64,000 nt of DNA from Zonotrichia leucophrys gambelii (GCF_028769735.1 NC_088186.1:5363001-5427000); one strand, 5' to 3'. Positions 48,501 through 59,613 are shown, counted from the stretch's first letter. Notes: a model not told the origin generated them from the letters alone. Made by a program: numbers and translations.

Positions 48501-51500
48501 TGGTGCTGTTTTAATGCTGAGAATCAGAACTCAGATATGATAAAACTGTAACACATCAGTAGCAAACACTGCTGTTAGAGGGTCATTAATGCATGACTGA
48601 ATCCTTCTTTCTTGAAAGCTGTCCAGAGTTCCTTGGCTGTGTAGTAAGACACATGAAAAAAGAAAGTGCCACACAGTAGGACTATGCAGCAATCTCAAAC
48701 CACAGCCCAGAGTGGCTGTGTCAGTGAACCAGAGATGGGCACAACAGGGGCTTGGCAGAGAGGCTGAGCTTCCTGAGGAGCAGAGAGCAGCTCTGCTAAT
48801 CCTCCTCAGCTCGTCCCTCAGCCCCAGACACATCTGTGCCTGATCTCAGCTTGTTACATTTGGTATTTTTCCAGGTTTGCTGCCAAGCTGATCGAGGGTA
48901 TCCTGGATTTCAAGGCCATGATTGACAAGTGAGTAACTGACCCTCCTGAGAGCTCACACCTTCTTTAACGTCACAGAGAGGCTGAGCCTTGTCCATAAAT
49001 CTCCCACACAGAAAGGCAGGAGATGACAGCACAGATTTGGAAAGAGATACTGTAATCCCCAGTCCCCTCCAGTGGAAAAAAGCAAACTTACTCTTCTGTC
49101 TTCACGTTCTTTGTTTACCTCAATGCTTTTTTCATTGGCATGGGAACGTGCTTGGAGGGAGCAAGCACAACTGAGAGTCCTACAGAGCTTTGCACTTCTG
49201 TTTGCTCACAGGACAAGCTACAGCTCAGGCAGCAGGAATTTCAGTCTCTAACATTGGGTTCCTGGTGCCTCTCATGTCCCAGATAGATGGAATGAGCTAT
49301 AGAGAAATTTGTTCCTCCCTTACCCTTTTTCTTTTGGTCACCAGCAAATCTCTGTTGGACACACCTTATTTAAAGTCCAAAAATATGTTTACCAACACCA
49401 ACAGTCAGACAAAGTTCATGGTGGTTGGAATATGACTGCAGAAGTGAGTGATTGAGCCCCTGCCTAGTTCATGAATCACATCAGATACTCATCACTCAGA
49501 GCTACAGCCATGGACTAGGTCCAGAGACCTGATTCTCTGGTGTCACAGAAAGGACACTGTTTATTCCCCTTCCCAAATGAAAGGCCAGCAGACAGACATT
49601 TTTTGTAGCCTGTACTAAGAAAGCTGCTGGGAATGGGGAAGGACAGCCCCTTTTTTATGCCACCAATACCTTTAGGTGTTGCCAGAGGTAGGGAGGGAGT
49701 GCAGCTACAAGGGGGACCTGTGACCTGTGTAGGGAGCCCAGGCCTGCTCACACTGATCTGTTCTCTCTCTCCTTCCTCCTTACCTTGCTGTGTGTCCAGT
49801 GAGACCCTCCCAGTGGAGTACATGGGTGGGAAGCCCCTCTGTATGAACCAGTACTACCAGATCCTCTCATCCTGCCGCATTCCCGGGCCCAAGCGGGACT
49901 CCATTGTCAACTATGCCAAAGGCAAAAAGCAGTCCAGACACATCACAGTCGTTCACAACTTCCAGGTAAGGCAACTGCTGGGCTTTCAAGGTTTGTTCAG
50001 CTGCAGGTATCCCTTTTGCTAGCTGTTATACAGAGGAAAGGGAATAAAAAAGTCTCTGCCCACAAGGTTTTTCTCATCAGGGATTTGTTCCTGCTCCCTT
50101 TATCCCCTTTGGCCAGCAGCAGAATTGGTACGTGTAAGCAGCAGACTAGAGGCAGAAAAATACTGTCTTCCTCTGTTTCTTTTCCCTGTCTCTCAAAGCC
50201 CAGAGACCATGTCTGCAACTGGAAACTGAAAGTGAAAACTGGATAACAAACCCTCCCACTGCAGCTTAGTCTCAGAAACAGGAATTCCTCCTTGGTCCTT
50301 GTAACCATGGCTTCATAAAACCAGGACTGTATTTATGCCCTGCAAAGGAAGCTGGACTTGGGTCTCTCAATTCTGAGCATCCTTCAAAAGTCTTGCAAGC
50401 TGAGTTCTTCAGCTAGGCCTTACCTTCTCAAAGTAGCTGTTCCCAGTTTCTGGTGCTGGACAATTATCTTCTCTCACTGTCTGTATCTGTCCTTGTCCAC
50501 TCTTCTCACCTTCAGTTCTTTGAGCTGGATGTTTACCACAGTGATGGATCTCCCCTTACTGCTGACCAGCTCTTCATTCAGCTGGAGAAGATTTGGAATA
50601 CCTCCCTCCAAACAAACAAAGAACCTATTGGGATCCTCACCACCAACCACCGAAACAGCTGGGCAAAAGCCTACAACAACCTCCTGAAAGGTCTGTAGAG
50701 CCCCTAACACACATGTGCTAAAAAACACTGCAAATCCTTGAACAACAAACCTCCCCACTGTGCTATGTTCAGTTCTTTCTTTTGGAAGCTTGTTTTGGAC
50801 AGATAACATGAGCTCTCCACCATAAAGAAGCAATTGTTGCAATCTGTTGTAATTTTTGGGTTGGGAGGTACAGATTCAAAGTATGAAGTTTAGTGAAATC
50901 CCAGAGTTTGTTGCCTTGCAAATGGGTAGGATGTAAGAAAATTGAAAAAAGGGGGGTGAATGCAGCATGTTCACACCTGCAACAACGCAGCTGGCTGCAA
51001 TTTTAACAGCTGTGTACACCCCCACTGAGGTACGGCGGGAACCCAACAGTGCGTCCTTCAAACCCATCCTTTCAAACATCTCTCCTTCCAATGACACAAC
51101 CCCCACTTACTCACAGTCATTTCTCTCCCAGATAAGACCAACAAGGAGTCCGTGCGTGCGATTGAGAAGAGCATCTGCACCGTGTGCCTGGACGCCCCCA
51201 TGCCCCGGGTGTCCGAGGACATCTACAAGAGCCGCGTGGCCGCGCAGATGCTGCACGGCGGCGGCAGCCGCTTGAACAGCGGCAACCGATGGTTCGACAA
51301 AACCCTGCAGGTAGGAACTGATGCTCTAAAGGCACTGAAGAGGTGGCTCTGGAGGCGTTTCCTGAGACTGCAAAAGTCAAAAAGATCCCTTTTGCAGCAA
51401 AGGTCCTCATGTCAAGAGAGTGGGAGAACAAGGGAGATGAGGAGTGGTGGCTGACGGTGTGAGATGCTGTGGTTCCCCCTGCAGTCACCAGCATTTGTTG

Positions 51501-54500
51501 CTGCCTCAGGGACTTGTTTCTTTTCTGCCTCTGCCCACGTTTATTCAGTGCAGCAGGTCTTTGTGTTCCTTATAAATCAATTTTCTGCCTGTGGTCAACA
51601 ATGCCTCATCTGCTCGGAGGCAGCCCAGACGATGGGAGGTCTGTTCCTTGGATCTCCTCCAGGCTTGTCACTTTTCCTGGTTCTGCCAGAAGCTGCCCAA
51701 TGGCATTTTGTTTAGTTTTTTGAAATATGCACTGCCATCTCACAGCATCCCTCTGATCTCTTCTCCATTCAGTCTTGTCAAGATCCTTCAACAGCAGCTG
51801 CTGTTGGAGCTTTTCCTTCATTAGTTGGTATATCCTGGCTTGCAGATTGTAGCAATGGTGCTTTAGAGGACTCTTCTCATACCTGCTGAACTCTTCATAG
51901 TGTTTTCAGCTGTTTTGTTCTTATTTGGAACTCTTCACTAAGGGGATAAAGTTTAGATGTTCCAGCTGATTGAAAAGTAAGGGTAATGTGGCAATGTTAT
52001 TCCTGTCCTGTGGGTGCATCTCAGTAAACCAGAACCACTGAACCTCTCTGTCTCTCTGGGTATCTTCTGCCTTACACACTGCCTGTCATCAACGCTGTCC
52101 TCTCATGCTTCTGTCCCAGTTCATCGTTGCTGAAGATGGCTCCTGTGGTCTCGTATATGAGCACGCTCCCTCCGAAGGCCCACCCATCGTTGCTCTTCTG
52201 GACCACGTCGTGGAGTTCACGTGAGTCCTGCCCCTGCTTCTCCTCAGCATTGGAGATCCCTTATTGGCACTGTGAGGGGTCTGTCAGGCTGTGACCAGTG
52301 TCACAAGGTGTTAGGGAAGGTCTCCTGTGCATTTCTATCCAGGCTGTGGTCTCATGCCAAAGCCCTGGTCAAACTGAACCATTTCTCTGTGCAGGAAGAA
52401 GCCCGAGACGGGCAAATCTCCTACAGTTCATCTGCCAATGCCCAAAAAGCTGCGGTTTAACATCACCCCAGAAATCAAGAATGACATCGAGAATGCAAAG
52501 CAAAACCTCAACATGTGAGTATGGAGAAGTGGGTGAGTGACTGAGGGACTAATTCTTGTCTCCATTTGGAGCCTGTCAGTGGTTTAAATGAGGCTTTTCC
52601 CACTGCAGCCAGGGAGTTTTGGGCTCAACAGCATTCAGCTGAGCTGAAAAGCACTGCCAGGAATAAGGTCAGAGGTGCTAGAAAAGGGTTATTACTGATT
52701 CATCCCATTTGCTAAGAAAGAGCAAGGCTTTACTGGATCCAGCCAAGAATACTGGAGTATAAACACACACATGGCCATCTAACCTGATGGAGATTTTCTG
52801 CAGTGGCCAAAAATTCTTACCTCTGTGGTGCTGCCCAAAGAGATCTATGTGTGCTGGAGCTCTCTGTCCCTGCACAGGTCAGATCCAGATGGCCTGTTCC
52901 CTCTGAGCCTTGAGAAAGCAAATCCATTCCACTGTGTTACAAGAATGAGCAACACAGGAACAGTTCCTCTTTCTTTCCTTGTAGAATGGTAGAAGATCTG
53001 GATATCAAAGTCATGGTCTTTCATCAATTTGGGAAAGGATTTCCCAAGTCAGAGAAGATAAGCCCTGATGCTTTTATCCAGCTGGCCTTGCAGCTGGCGT
53101 ACTACAGGTAAGACCACCCAGAGGTCATTCCTCAACCTCCTCACTGACAGACTCAAACTTGTGAGCTTGCTGAAGCTGTCACAGACAGGCTGTGCCAGGG
53201 CAGACTCACTGGTGTGGATTTCTCCTGGCTGCCCCAGGATGTACGGCCGCGCCTGTGCCACGTACGAGAGCGCGTCACTGCGGATGTTCCGCCTGGGCCG
53301 CACCGACACCATCCGCTCCGCCTCCGTGGACTCCCTCAAGTTTGTCAAGTCCATGGACAGCCCTGACAAATCGGTGAGGCTCTCAAAGAAGTGGAGTTAG
53401 AGGAATCCAGCTAAGAGAAAAGCTGTTTGTTTGGCTAACCCTGTTTCATCTGGTTTCAGCTAAGAAGGGCTGCACCCTTGTTAGGTTTTGAGCCAAACCA
53501 TAGCTTGCAGTAGCTTTACACATCAGGGGTTTGATTTGACTTCTTTATCATATGTACTGAAAGTCTGGGAAACATCATGTGGATGTTTCTGAGCCCACCA
53601 AAAAGTCCTTTGTAAGGCAGTTCAGCTACTCAAACTAAGTTCTGCTACTGATGAACTCTATTCAGAATGAAGTAACGCTGCCAAACAAAATGATGCAAAA
53701 ATTAAATCTAGTAAATATAAATGAGTTTCATACAGACACACGAAGCAGAAATGTCCTCCATCCTAGAGAACAGCCAAAATAAGGTTCTCCATTCTGCAGA
53801 AAAACTTAAACAGATTTGTGTGTTCTCAGGACCAGGAGAAAGCTGACCTGCTGAGGAAAGCCACACAGGCCCACAGGGAATACACAGACATGGTGAGTGT
53901 CCTCTATACAGACAGGCTTGGGGGTTTAGCCAGCAAATGAGAGCTCTGAGGAAAGACAAGACCTGAACATCTTTTGCTCCTGACACAGCAGTGTGGCCAT
54001 CAGGGTTGCAAAGGTCTGATGTGACATTGCTCTAAAGCCACAGACTAAATCCTCTCTAGCTGGTGTGTTAAGTGTCCCTTGTGACTGGCCTAAAGGAGAG
54101 AATTAGATATTACAATAGCTTAATTTCTTACCATCATTGTTGCTGATAAACACTGAAGTTGCACAAGGAGTCCTTAAACCAGAGAGAGTCCATGGGCAGG
54201 AACTGTAAGGTTGTTTGCACTGGTGTGTTCAATTTCACAGTCCTTACAAACAAGATTATGTGTCTTAAATGCAACATCTAGTTAGAGACTTTTTAGAAGT
54301 GTTCTTTTCTTTAACCCAAAGAAATAGTTTTGCTCAGGCGTGGGTTTCATGTGTCCATCCTTGCTTTCCCCCAGGCCATCCGGGGCAATGCCATAGACCG
54401 GCACCTGCTGGGGCTGAAGCTCCAGGCAATCGAGGACCTGGTGAGCATTCCTGAGCTCTTCATGGACACAGCCTATGCTGTTGCAATGCACTTCAACCTC

Positions 54501-55279
54501 TCAACCAGCCAGGTACAACTCATCTGAGCCAAAAGCACTCTCTGTTCCTTTTCATGCCTTCCTTCTCCGTGTTTCTCTTCAGTTCCCTTTTTGTTAGAAA
54601 CTCATCTACATTGGGTAAGAAATTTCTAAGCTGGCTGTCGATCCCACAAAGCTACAGATCTGATCTTACACTTTCCACAGTCCCTCACAGACATGTAAAA
54701 CACTAACATAACCAAAGCCAAGACCACCAAGAGTGTTTGGTGTCTAAATCCAAGTGATATCAATGAATTCAGCAGCCAGAATAGCTTGGTGTTAAATGCT
54801 GTGTTCTGATTTTTACTGAATAATTCTACTTGTGACTTACTGCAAGCTTACCCTGGGGAGAAGCACTCCTGTGCAAATGCAGAAGAAAACACTTTGCTGC
54901 TAAATGGTAGGATCCAGCACATGTGGTGGGAGATGAGGGTGACCAAAGGCCCTTCTAGAGCAGTTTAATGAGATGAGTTTCCTCTGTTGACAGAGCTGTT
55001 TCCATTTGATGGTTTCATTTTTCTCTGACCGGTCAGAAGGTTTTAATCACATTGTCTCCACAGGTCCCAGCCAAGACAGATTGTGTGATGTGTTTTGGTC
55101 CCGTGGTTCCAGATGGCTATGGAGTGTGTTACAACCCCATGGAGGAACACATCAACTTTGCCATTTCAGCCTTCAACAGCTGTGCTGACACAAACGCCGC
55201 CCGCATGGCACATTACCTTGAGAAAGCACTGCTGGACATGAGGATCTTGCTGCAGGCTGCTCCCAAATCCAAACTGTAA
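42540..55279 (+). CDS. CRAT: CRAT, carnitine O-acetyltransferase (complete, 14 coding exons)
   Basis: Fourteen exons with GT-AG junctions join into 1,881 nt, 626 residues plus stop, exactly the human length. CRAT reversibly moves acetyl groups between CoA and carnitine, buffering acetyl-CoA in the mitochondrial matrix and exporting acetyl units from peroxisomes. Residues 1-30 form a basic, acid-free mitochondrial presequence. LPHLPVPPLQQTLDRYL (35-51) is the choline/carnitine acyltransferase signature. Catalytic His343 lies in GLVYEHAPSEGPP. Asp356 and Met564, which limit acyl chain length, are present, as are CoA-contacting Lys419, Lys423 and Asp430 (GKGFPKSEKISPD), carnitine-site Tyr452, Thr465 and Arg518, and Ser552/Ser554 (STS). 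The last three residues are SKL, a canonical peroxisomal targeting signal. Residue numbers agree with mammalian enzyme numbering without gaps. The gene is head-to-head with PTPA and convergent with DOLPP1. Confidence 0.97.
42908..43365 (-). mobile_element. CR1 LINE fragment (5'-truncated, 3' end)
   Basis: Read on the minus strand, the block follows the 3' part of avian CR1: GAAGAAGAGGAGGCTGACAG near 43240-43260, then the segment equivalent to CACAGTGACAGGAGAGGAAG (43149-43168) and the CTCTCTGGAGACACACCTGG region (43009-43028), ending in a GGGTGATCTCCAGAGATCCA-like tail near 42930-42950. It is a diverged, non-coding fossil in CRAT intron 1, starting within 350 bp of exon 1. Confidence 0.85.
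44766..44795 (+). CDS. CRAT: Candidate alternative first exon of CRAT (10 codons)
   Basis: ATG in a strong context (CCGGCCATGG) opens MDRKQKQAEK and runs into a GTACAG donor in phase 0, the same phase as the standard exon 1. Spliced to exon 2 it would keep the CRAT frame and replace the first nine presequence residues by a highly charged peptide. The 225 bp upstream are richer in CpG than the rest of the intron. Mammalian CRAT is known to have a non-mitochondrial form lacking the N-terminal presequence. No transcript evidence is available here, so this is a hypothesis. Confidence 0.3.
45921..46184 (+). CDS. CRAT: CRAT coding exon 2 (residues 10-97)
   Basis: Acceptor CTTTGCAG, donor TGG|GTAGGT, phase 0 at both ends. 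It completes the presequence (ARPCGLLKQTALNK), then carries the family signature LPHLPVPPLQQTLD and GGVGERLQKGLERRAKKTEN. Confidence 0.97.
46658..46776 (+). CDS. CRAT: CRAT coding exon 3 (residues 98-137)
   Basis: Encodes LSDWWLKTAYLEYRLPVVVH to DRQGQL plus two bases of Arg137; donor AG|GTAAAA. Confidence 0.97.
48875..48928 (+). CDS. CRAT: CRAT coding exon 4 (residues 137-155)
   Basis: A 54-nt exon, RFAAKLIEGILDFKAMID, ending with two bases of Asn155; acceptor TTTTTCCAG, donor AA|GTGAGT. Confidence 0.95.
49800..49965 (+). CDS. CRAT: CRAT coding exon 5 (residues 155-210)
   Basis: Encodes NETLPVEYMGGKPLCMNQYY, ILSSCRIPGPKRD and HITVVHNFQ; acceptor GTCCAG, donor CAG|GTAAGG. Confidence 0.97.
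50516..50690 (+). CDS. CRAT: CRAT coding exon 6 (residues 211-269)
   Basis: Encodes FFELDVYHSDGSPLTADQLF, then GILTTNHRNSWAKAYNNLLK. The donor AAAG|GTCTGT is weak, but exon 7 continues the frame exactly. Confidence 0.96.
51132..51310 (+). CDS. CRAT: CRAT coding exon 7 (residues 269-328)
   Basis: Encodes DKTNKESVRAIEKSICTVCL, PRVSEDIYKS, and HGGGSRLNSGNRWFDKTLQ; acceptor CTCCCAG, donor CAG|GTAGGA. Confidence 0.97.
52120..52220 (+). CDS. CRAT: CRAT coding exon 8 (residues 329-362, catalytic His343)
   Basis: Encodes FIVAEDGSCGLVYEHAPSEG, with the general-base histidine at 343, then PPIVALLDHVVEF including Asp356. Donor AC|GTGAGT. Confidence 0.97.
52395..52514 (+). CDS. CRAT: CRAT coding exon 9 (residues 362-402)
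   Basis: Encodes TKKPETGKSPTVHLPMPKKL, RFNITPEIKNDIENAKQNLN; acceptor GTGCAG, donor AT|GTGAGT. Confidence 0.96.
52985..53107 (+). CDS. CRAT: CRAT coding exon 10 (residues 402-443, CoA-contact residues)
   Basis: Encodes MVEDLDIKVMVFHQF, GKGFPKSEKISPDAF with Lys419, Lys423 and Asp430, and QLALQLAYY; acceptor CTTGTAG, donor AG|GTAAGA. Confidence 0.97.
53238..53373 (+). CDS. CRAT: CRAT coding exon 11 (residues 443-488, carnitine site)
   Basis: Encodes RMYGRACATYESASLRMF, RLGRTDTIRSAS with Tyr452 and Thr465, and SMDSPDKS; acceptor CCCCAG, donor TCG|GTGAGG. Confidence 0.97.
53830..53892 (+). CDS. CRAT: CRAT coding exon 12 (residues 489-509)
   Basis: A 63-nt phase-0 exon with acceptor TTCTCAG and donor ATG|GTGAGT. 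It encodes DQEKADLLRKATQAHREYT followed by DM. Confidence 0.95.
54375..54512 (+). CDS. CRAT: CRAT coding exon 13 (residues 510-555)
   Basis: Encodes AIRGNAIDRHLLGLKLQA with Arg518 and ends MHFNLSTSQ with Ser552/Ser554 at the active site; acceptor CCCCAG, donor CAG|GTACAA. Confidence 0.97.
55064..55279 (+). CDS. CRAT: CRAT last coding exon 14 (residues 556-626 and stop)
   Basis: Encodes VPAKTDCVMCFGPVVPDGYG with Met564, then GVCYNPMEEHINF and ends in APKSKL and TAA. The SKL tripeptide is a type 1 peroxisomal targeting signal. Confidence 0.97.
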   Translation, partial: VPAKTDCVMCFGPVVPDGYGVCYNPMEEHINFAISAFNSCADTNAARMAHYLEKALLDMRILLQAAPKSKL

Positions 55280-56764
55280 GAGGGAAACCCCCAGTTAAAT
55301 GGGCTATCCCTGATGCACTGAAGCTCCCAGTTCCTCAGAAAACAATTCAGAGAACAGCAAAGATATCAACCATTTGTTTTCAGCAAGATGTTACAGAATA
55401 GTCACCCACAGATGTCAGACTCTGTAGTGAGAGGAAACACTGCCTCAAACCAAAGTAGAACTGAGAGGCCTCTCCCATCAATGCAAAGTGCACCTTCCTG
55501 TCCTCAAAGAGGACACAAATATGATTTTTATGAAAACTACTGTAAGGGAGTACAGAAAGCACAGTCCTTGCCAGTGTCTAAATCCATTTGGTGAGGAAGG
55601 TAGTTCTTGTCCATGAGAAGCAGGGAATGATTATTGTATGATAGAACTACTGTAAGACCAAGTCTTTTTCCTGGTTTCATCTTCTGAAGAGCATCTTCCA
55701 GTCTTGACTGAAGATTTTTCTACTGCTCCAGCAAAGCCTCATAATTGAACTTCAGCAAGGGGAGAAGGAAGTTCAGCCAGAGCAGATCCAGTCTCATTAG
55801 AGTACTGCACTATTTATCCCAGGCACTCCAGCCAGCACAGGCCCTACAGGAACGTTCCCTTCCCCTTGTTCAGGACACTGGCATCTCCTTCGTCTTACAC
55901 TGACCCCCTTAACAACAGGACATGACTTGATACAGACTAAGGTGATTTTTACTGTTTCAGGTTATTTTTGTTGTTGTTCTTGCTCTGAGCTTTTTGTTAA
56001 GCTTCCTGCCATGGTCCTACCATTGATCATCCAGCTCAGCCTTAAGCTTTTTCCCCATAAAGCTTCTACAAAACTCTCCTCATGTAAGTTTTGCCAGCTT
56101 TGGCTTTAGGTACCTTCACATCTGCAGAGATGAGAAGGAATTTCTTAGACATTTAGCTTGACACTTGCTCCATTGTACCTTTCTTTGGAGATGAGGAAAA
56201 GAAAAAGATGCTGACTCTTTATGAACAAGCCACATGCCTGATGTCCCTCAGGACACACACATTAACCCAATGTGGTTTTACACCCTGCTTTCAGAAACAG
56301 CCTTTTTGTGCACAATGTTATGCCCGAGCTGTGGACAAATAAGGATGTTTCTGATCAGGAACTCCAACACATATTTCCATTCCTGGCCCACAGAGTTGAA
56401 ATCTGTTAAAGGGCAAAGGAAAAACAGCTGCAGAAACCCTTCTTTCACTCTGCTGTAACAAGGCAGAAAATCTTGAAAAACAGGAAGAAAGCTGTAGGGC
56501 TTTTTCTGCACTGTTCCTGCACAGCACCTTTTCTGCCACTCTGGGGAGTTATTTCTTACTGAAATACTACTCCAATTTGTGTCAGCTTTATTCTGTGAGA
56601 GAATGATCTCATGTGATACTGTTTTTATGTTCAGTTGACAAACTTGAGACAGTAGAAGATTATATATAAACATTAACATACAATGGTAGCATAGGAACTA
56701 CTTCCAACCCATCTGTCAGAAGCCAAGCTCCTGACTACACTTTTATTTAGTAAAACCATATGGT

Positions 56765-56770
56765 AATAAA
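56765..56770 (+). terminator. CRAT: Candidate CRAT poly(A) signal (proximal)
   Basis: AATAAA, followed by TCTAGTGCTCTTTCTGC, a moderate GU/U-rich context. Confidence 0.35.
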
Positions 56771-58172
56771 GAATTCTAGTGCTCTTTCTGCAGTAGGAAT
56801 TCTGTATTTAAATTGCACACCCTTCAAGATGTGTCTGCTGGGATGTCACCATAATAATATTTTTGCAATAGGGACATGATCAAAGTGCCTTGATGAACAT
56901 ATATGAACAAATTTGCACTAAAGCTTTTTAAAGTAAAAGAAGAGAAAAAATAAATCTAATTTGTTTCTCAAAATATACATGCCAATGCTTTTGGCATTTT
57001 TTTTTCCTGAAAGGATGTTATTTCAAAGCTTCTATCTTATACCTAATAACATACCTTAAAAGAGGAAAATTTAATTGAAACTCACCTGCACAGCCAGTGA
57101 TTGTATTGAACTTGATTGAACTGCCACTTTCACATCATCTACATGGATTTAGTTGATCTTTTAGAAGAATCTTGAATGGAGTGAGACAGCCTAAAAGCAT
57201 GAACAGGAGCACTACAGACCTGCAAGCAGAAATCCCTGCTCTGGTGACTCCTCTGTATCAATCAGACTGAAAACTGCAAGAGGATACTCAGTATTATCAA
57301 ACTCTAAGTGATTGTGTAAATACTACAGACAAGAACAAACCTTACTGGAGTAACATCTGGATTCATGGAGCCTTTTACATGGAAAAAAAATATTCATTTT
57401 GCCAAGTAATCCTCCCCCCATACTGAATCAGCCTCTGTTACCAGGGGAAGAATTACTTTTCCATGTCTGCAATGCCTTCAAGCACAAGTAGCACCACTGA
57501 AGTATTTGGGACTGGCCCTTTTCCACTTCTGTCTCAAAGGGGAAGGCTCTCAAAGCAAAGTGCCTATTAAAGACTAAGCATAAGCATGTGCTGCTGAAGA
57601 TTGTACCTCAGAAGATTGGATTGATCTATTCTGGAACTAAATCTGGACATCCCACTAGCTTCAGCAGAGTACAGCTGCAGGGAGCAGACAAAGAGATAAA
57701 AGATTCATAAACCATCTAATGCGTCCTTACTAAAACACAGAGCTGAAATTCAGATGAATGAGGTTGATTTTTAAAGTGCTTGAAAGGACACTAAAATCAC
57801 AACAAGGTTTTTCCTTCAAAAAGTCTTTTCTTATTGTACAAGTTCTAAAATGTGATGTCCTTCTGGTTTGTATCTTCAAGATTTTTTCACTGTTGACTTA
57901 CTGAATACTCTTCTCCCTGTTTCTGATTGTTTTATCAAGAGATGCCCATTGTCTTAAAGGCACATTAAGGAGAAGAAACTAAAGCTCCAGAAAATTGACT
58001 GATTTGGAACAAATTATTTCAGAAACTCATAAACTGAAAATATTCAGATAACTCTTGGGGTGAGTGCAATTTTTGACACAGCCTGGTAGTGTTGCATGTT
58101 TTGCTGGTTAGCTGTGTTAAATACTGTTGGGTAGTGGGATCCATGTCTTGCAAAGTTTGGAAATGTTTGTTG

Positions 58173-58193
58173 AATAAACTGGGACACAATAAA
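58173..58193 (+). terminator. CRAT: Candidate CRAT poly(A) signals (distal pair)
   Basis: Two AATAAA hexamers at 58173-58178 and 58188-58193, preceded by GTTTGGAAATGTTTGTTG. A plausible major 3' end of CRAT. Confidence 0.45.
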
Positions 58194-58630
58194 CAGATAA
58201 ATGCTACAAAAAGGCTTAAATCTCCTTAAACACTGCAGAAGTTACATAACTGCCCTTAATGGGACAATGATTGTGTGGGGACAGCAAGAACAGTGAACCA
58301 CAGCATTCTGTCACCTTCCTTTTATTGTCATATCTCCATCCAGCCCCCTTGAGTACAGGGGAGGAAGAGAAAGCATCTGCTTGCAAAGCCACATATTCCA
58401 AAGAAAACATTCAATTTCAGAAAACTAGTGGCAGGAGATTTCATACAAGTGTAGGATAATAAGGCAGAGCTCAAATCTTTTTCCTGCACAGCACCATTTA
58501 GTTAAGAAAATCCATGGAATCACTAAGGAATTTCTACCATATATCAAGTATTGCAAAGATTTCTGAAAAGGTACAGCAAAAGTAGGCAGAAGATGCAGAT
58601 TACAAACAACTTATAGAGAACAGAGGAGAG

Positions 58631-58636
58631 TTTATT
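58631..58636 (-). terminator. DOLPP1: Candidate DOLPP1 poly(A) signal
   Basis: AATAAA on the minus strand followed by CTCTCCTCTGTTCTC and TTGTTTGT, a U/GU-rich downstream element. Confidence 0.45.
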
Positions 58637-59009
58637 ACAGTGTCTTACAAGAGCTCTTCTTTCTCTCCCTCACTCCTAAGAATTACTGTAGGAAGCTTGG
58701 GTTTGAAGGCAACATGAAGTGGAACAGCTTTTTACACTGCACTGCTCTCCATGAGGAGATGAACCCTCTTCCCTATGCTCAGTAGGTGTTTCCATACATT
58801 TATTTTTTCCAGCAGTCTGTTGTAACAGCTCGAGAGGCTGGGGAAGTGCTAAGCCACTCCTGAAACAATCCACTCCTTCAGCAACCTTGGAAGAGAGGTG
58901 TGATCTCTGTTCTGGCTTTGTCAGTGCACTTACAAAAGATATAAAGAGAAAATGAATGGTTTTGCAAGACATAAGTACCAGTTTTCAAAGTGAAACATAT
59001 GGTACCACC

Positions 59010-59180
59010 ATGTCACGGGACCTGCCTGATGTCCTGTCTCATGCCAACAGAGCTGGTCTAAGGCAGATCAAATGTCCTTGTGAAAGCTGCAAGATGCCTC
59101 TTGATTATGATGCACCTTCAAAGCACATCCAGTGCTTCAGATGTTGCAGGATTGCTTATGTTATGCTAAACAGTTCTTAA
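59010..59180 (+). CDS. Small ORF with zinc-ribbon-like CxxC-x14-CxxC motif (56 codons, hypothetical)
   Basis: ATG in a near-ideal Kozak context (GGTACCACCATGTC) opens a 56-residue frame ending in TAA; an in-frame ATG at 58956 would add 18 residues. The second half reads IKCPCESCKMPLDY then SKHIQCFRCCRIAYVM: two CxxC pairs 14 residues apart, with an extra Cys beside each pair. This spacing resembles zinc ribbons and LSD1-type zinc fingers; I recognise no specific family. Codon use looks protein-like. AATAAA follows on the same strand at 59421-59426 and 59614-59619. It lies between the CRAT and DOLPP1 3' ends, possibly antisense to the DOLPP1 3' UTR. It could be a small gene, a last exon, a decayed copy of a larger gene, or chance. 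Confidence 0.35.
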   Translation: MSRDLPDVLSHANRAGLRQIKCPCESCKMPLDYDAPSKHIQCFRCCRIAYVMLNSS

Positions 59181-59184
59181 AAAA

Positions 59185-59202
59185 TTTATATATATATATA
59201 TA
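59185..59202. repeat. (TA)n microsatellite
   Basis: About nine TA units just after the small ORF. Confidence 0.85.
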
Positions 59203-59613
59203 CTTGCTGTACCAACTGAAAACAGTTAATTTACTACCCGTAGCTATTTAAACACAGAAATTTAAACAGCCTTCATTCCTGATCTCCTGAATCAGGATCA
59301 CTTTCTACAGTTTACACTCTGAGTGTCCAACAGCAGCTCCACACAAACACACAAACTCCTATAGCAACAGGCACAGATGAAAACTTAAAAAAAAAAATAA
59401 CCAGGATGAACAGAAAAAAAAATAAAATCTGACTTCAAGCAGCTTTATAATGCAGGAGTCTGATTAAAGTGGAGATAGTAAAACAAGCAGCAAGACTGAG
59501 ATGTGACAGTCATTTTACCTCTGCTCATGACTGCATCGAAGGCACACCGATGACCTTTGAGCCAGTTCAGAAGCTGTCCTTTATCTGTGAAAGTTCAAGT
59601 CAATTGTGCTTTG

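Larger units (their letters stand above)
55280..58210 (+). other. CRAT: CRAT 3' untranslated region (extent uncertain)
   Basis: No further coding exon is visible after the stop. AATAAA hexamers on the plus strand occur at 56765-56770, 56949-56954, 58173-58178 and 58188-58193. The paired signals at 58173-58193 are the last before minus-strand features begin and would give a 2.9-kb 3' UTR; the 56.8-56.95 kb signals would give 1.5-1.7 kb. Confidence 0.45.
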
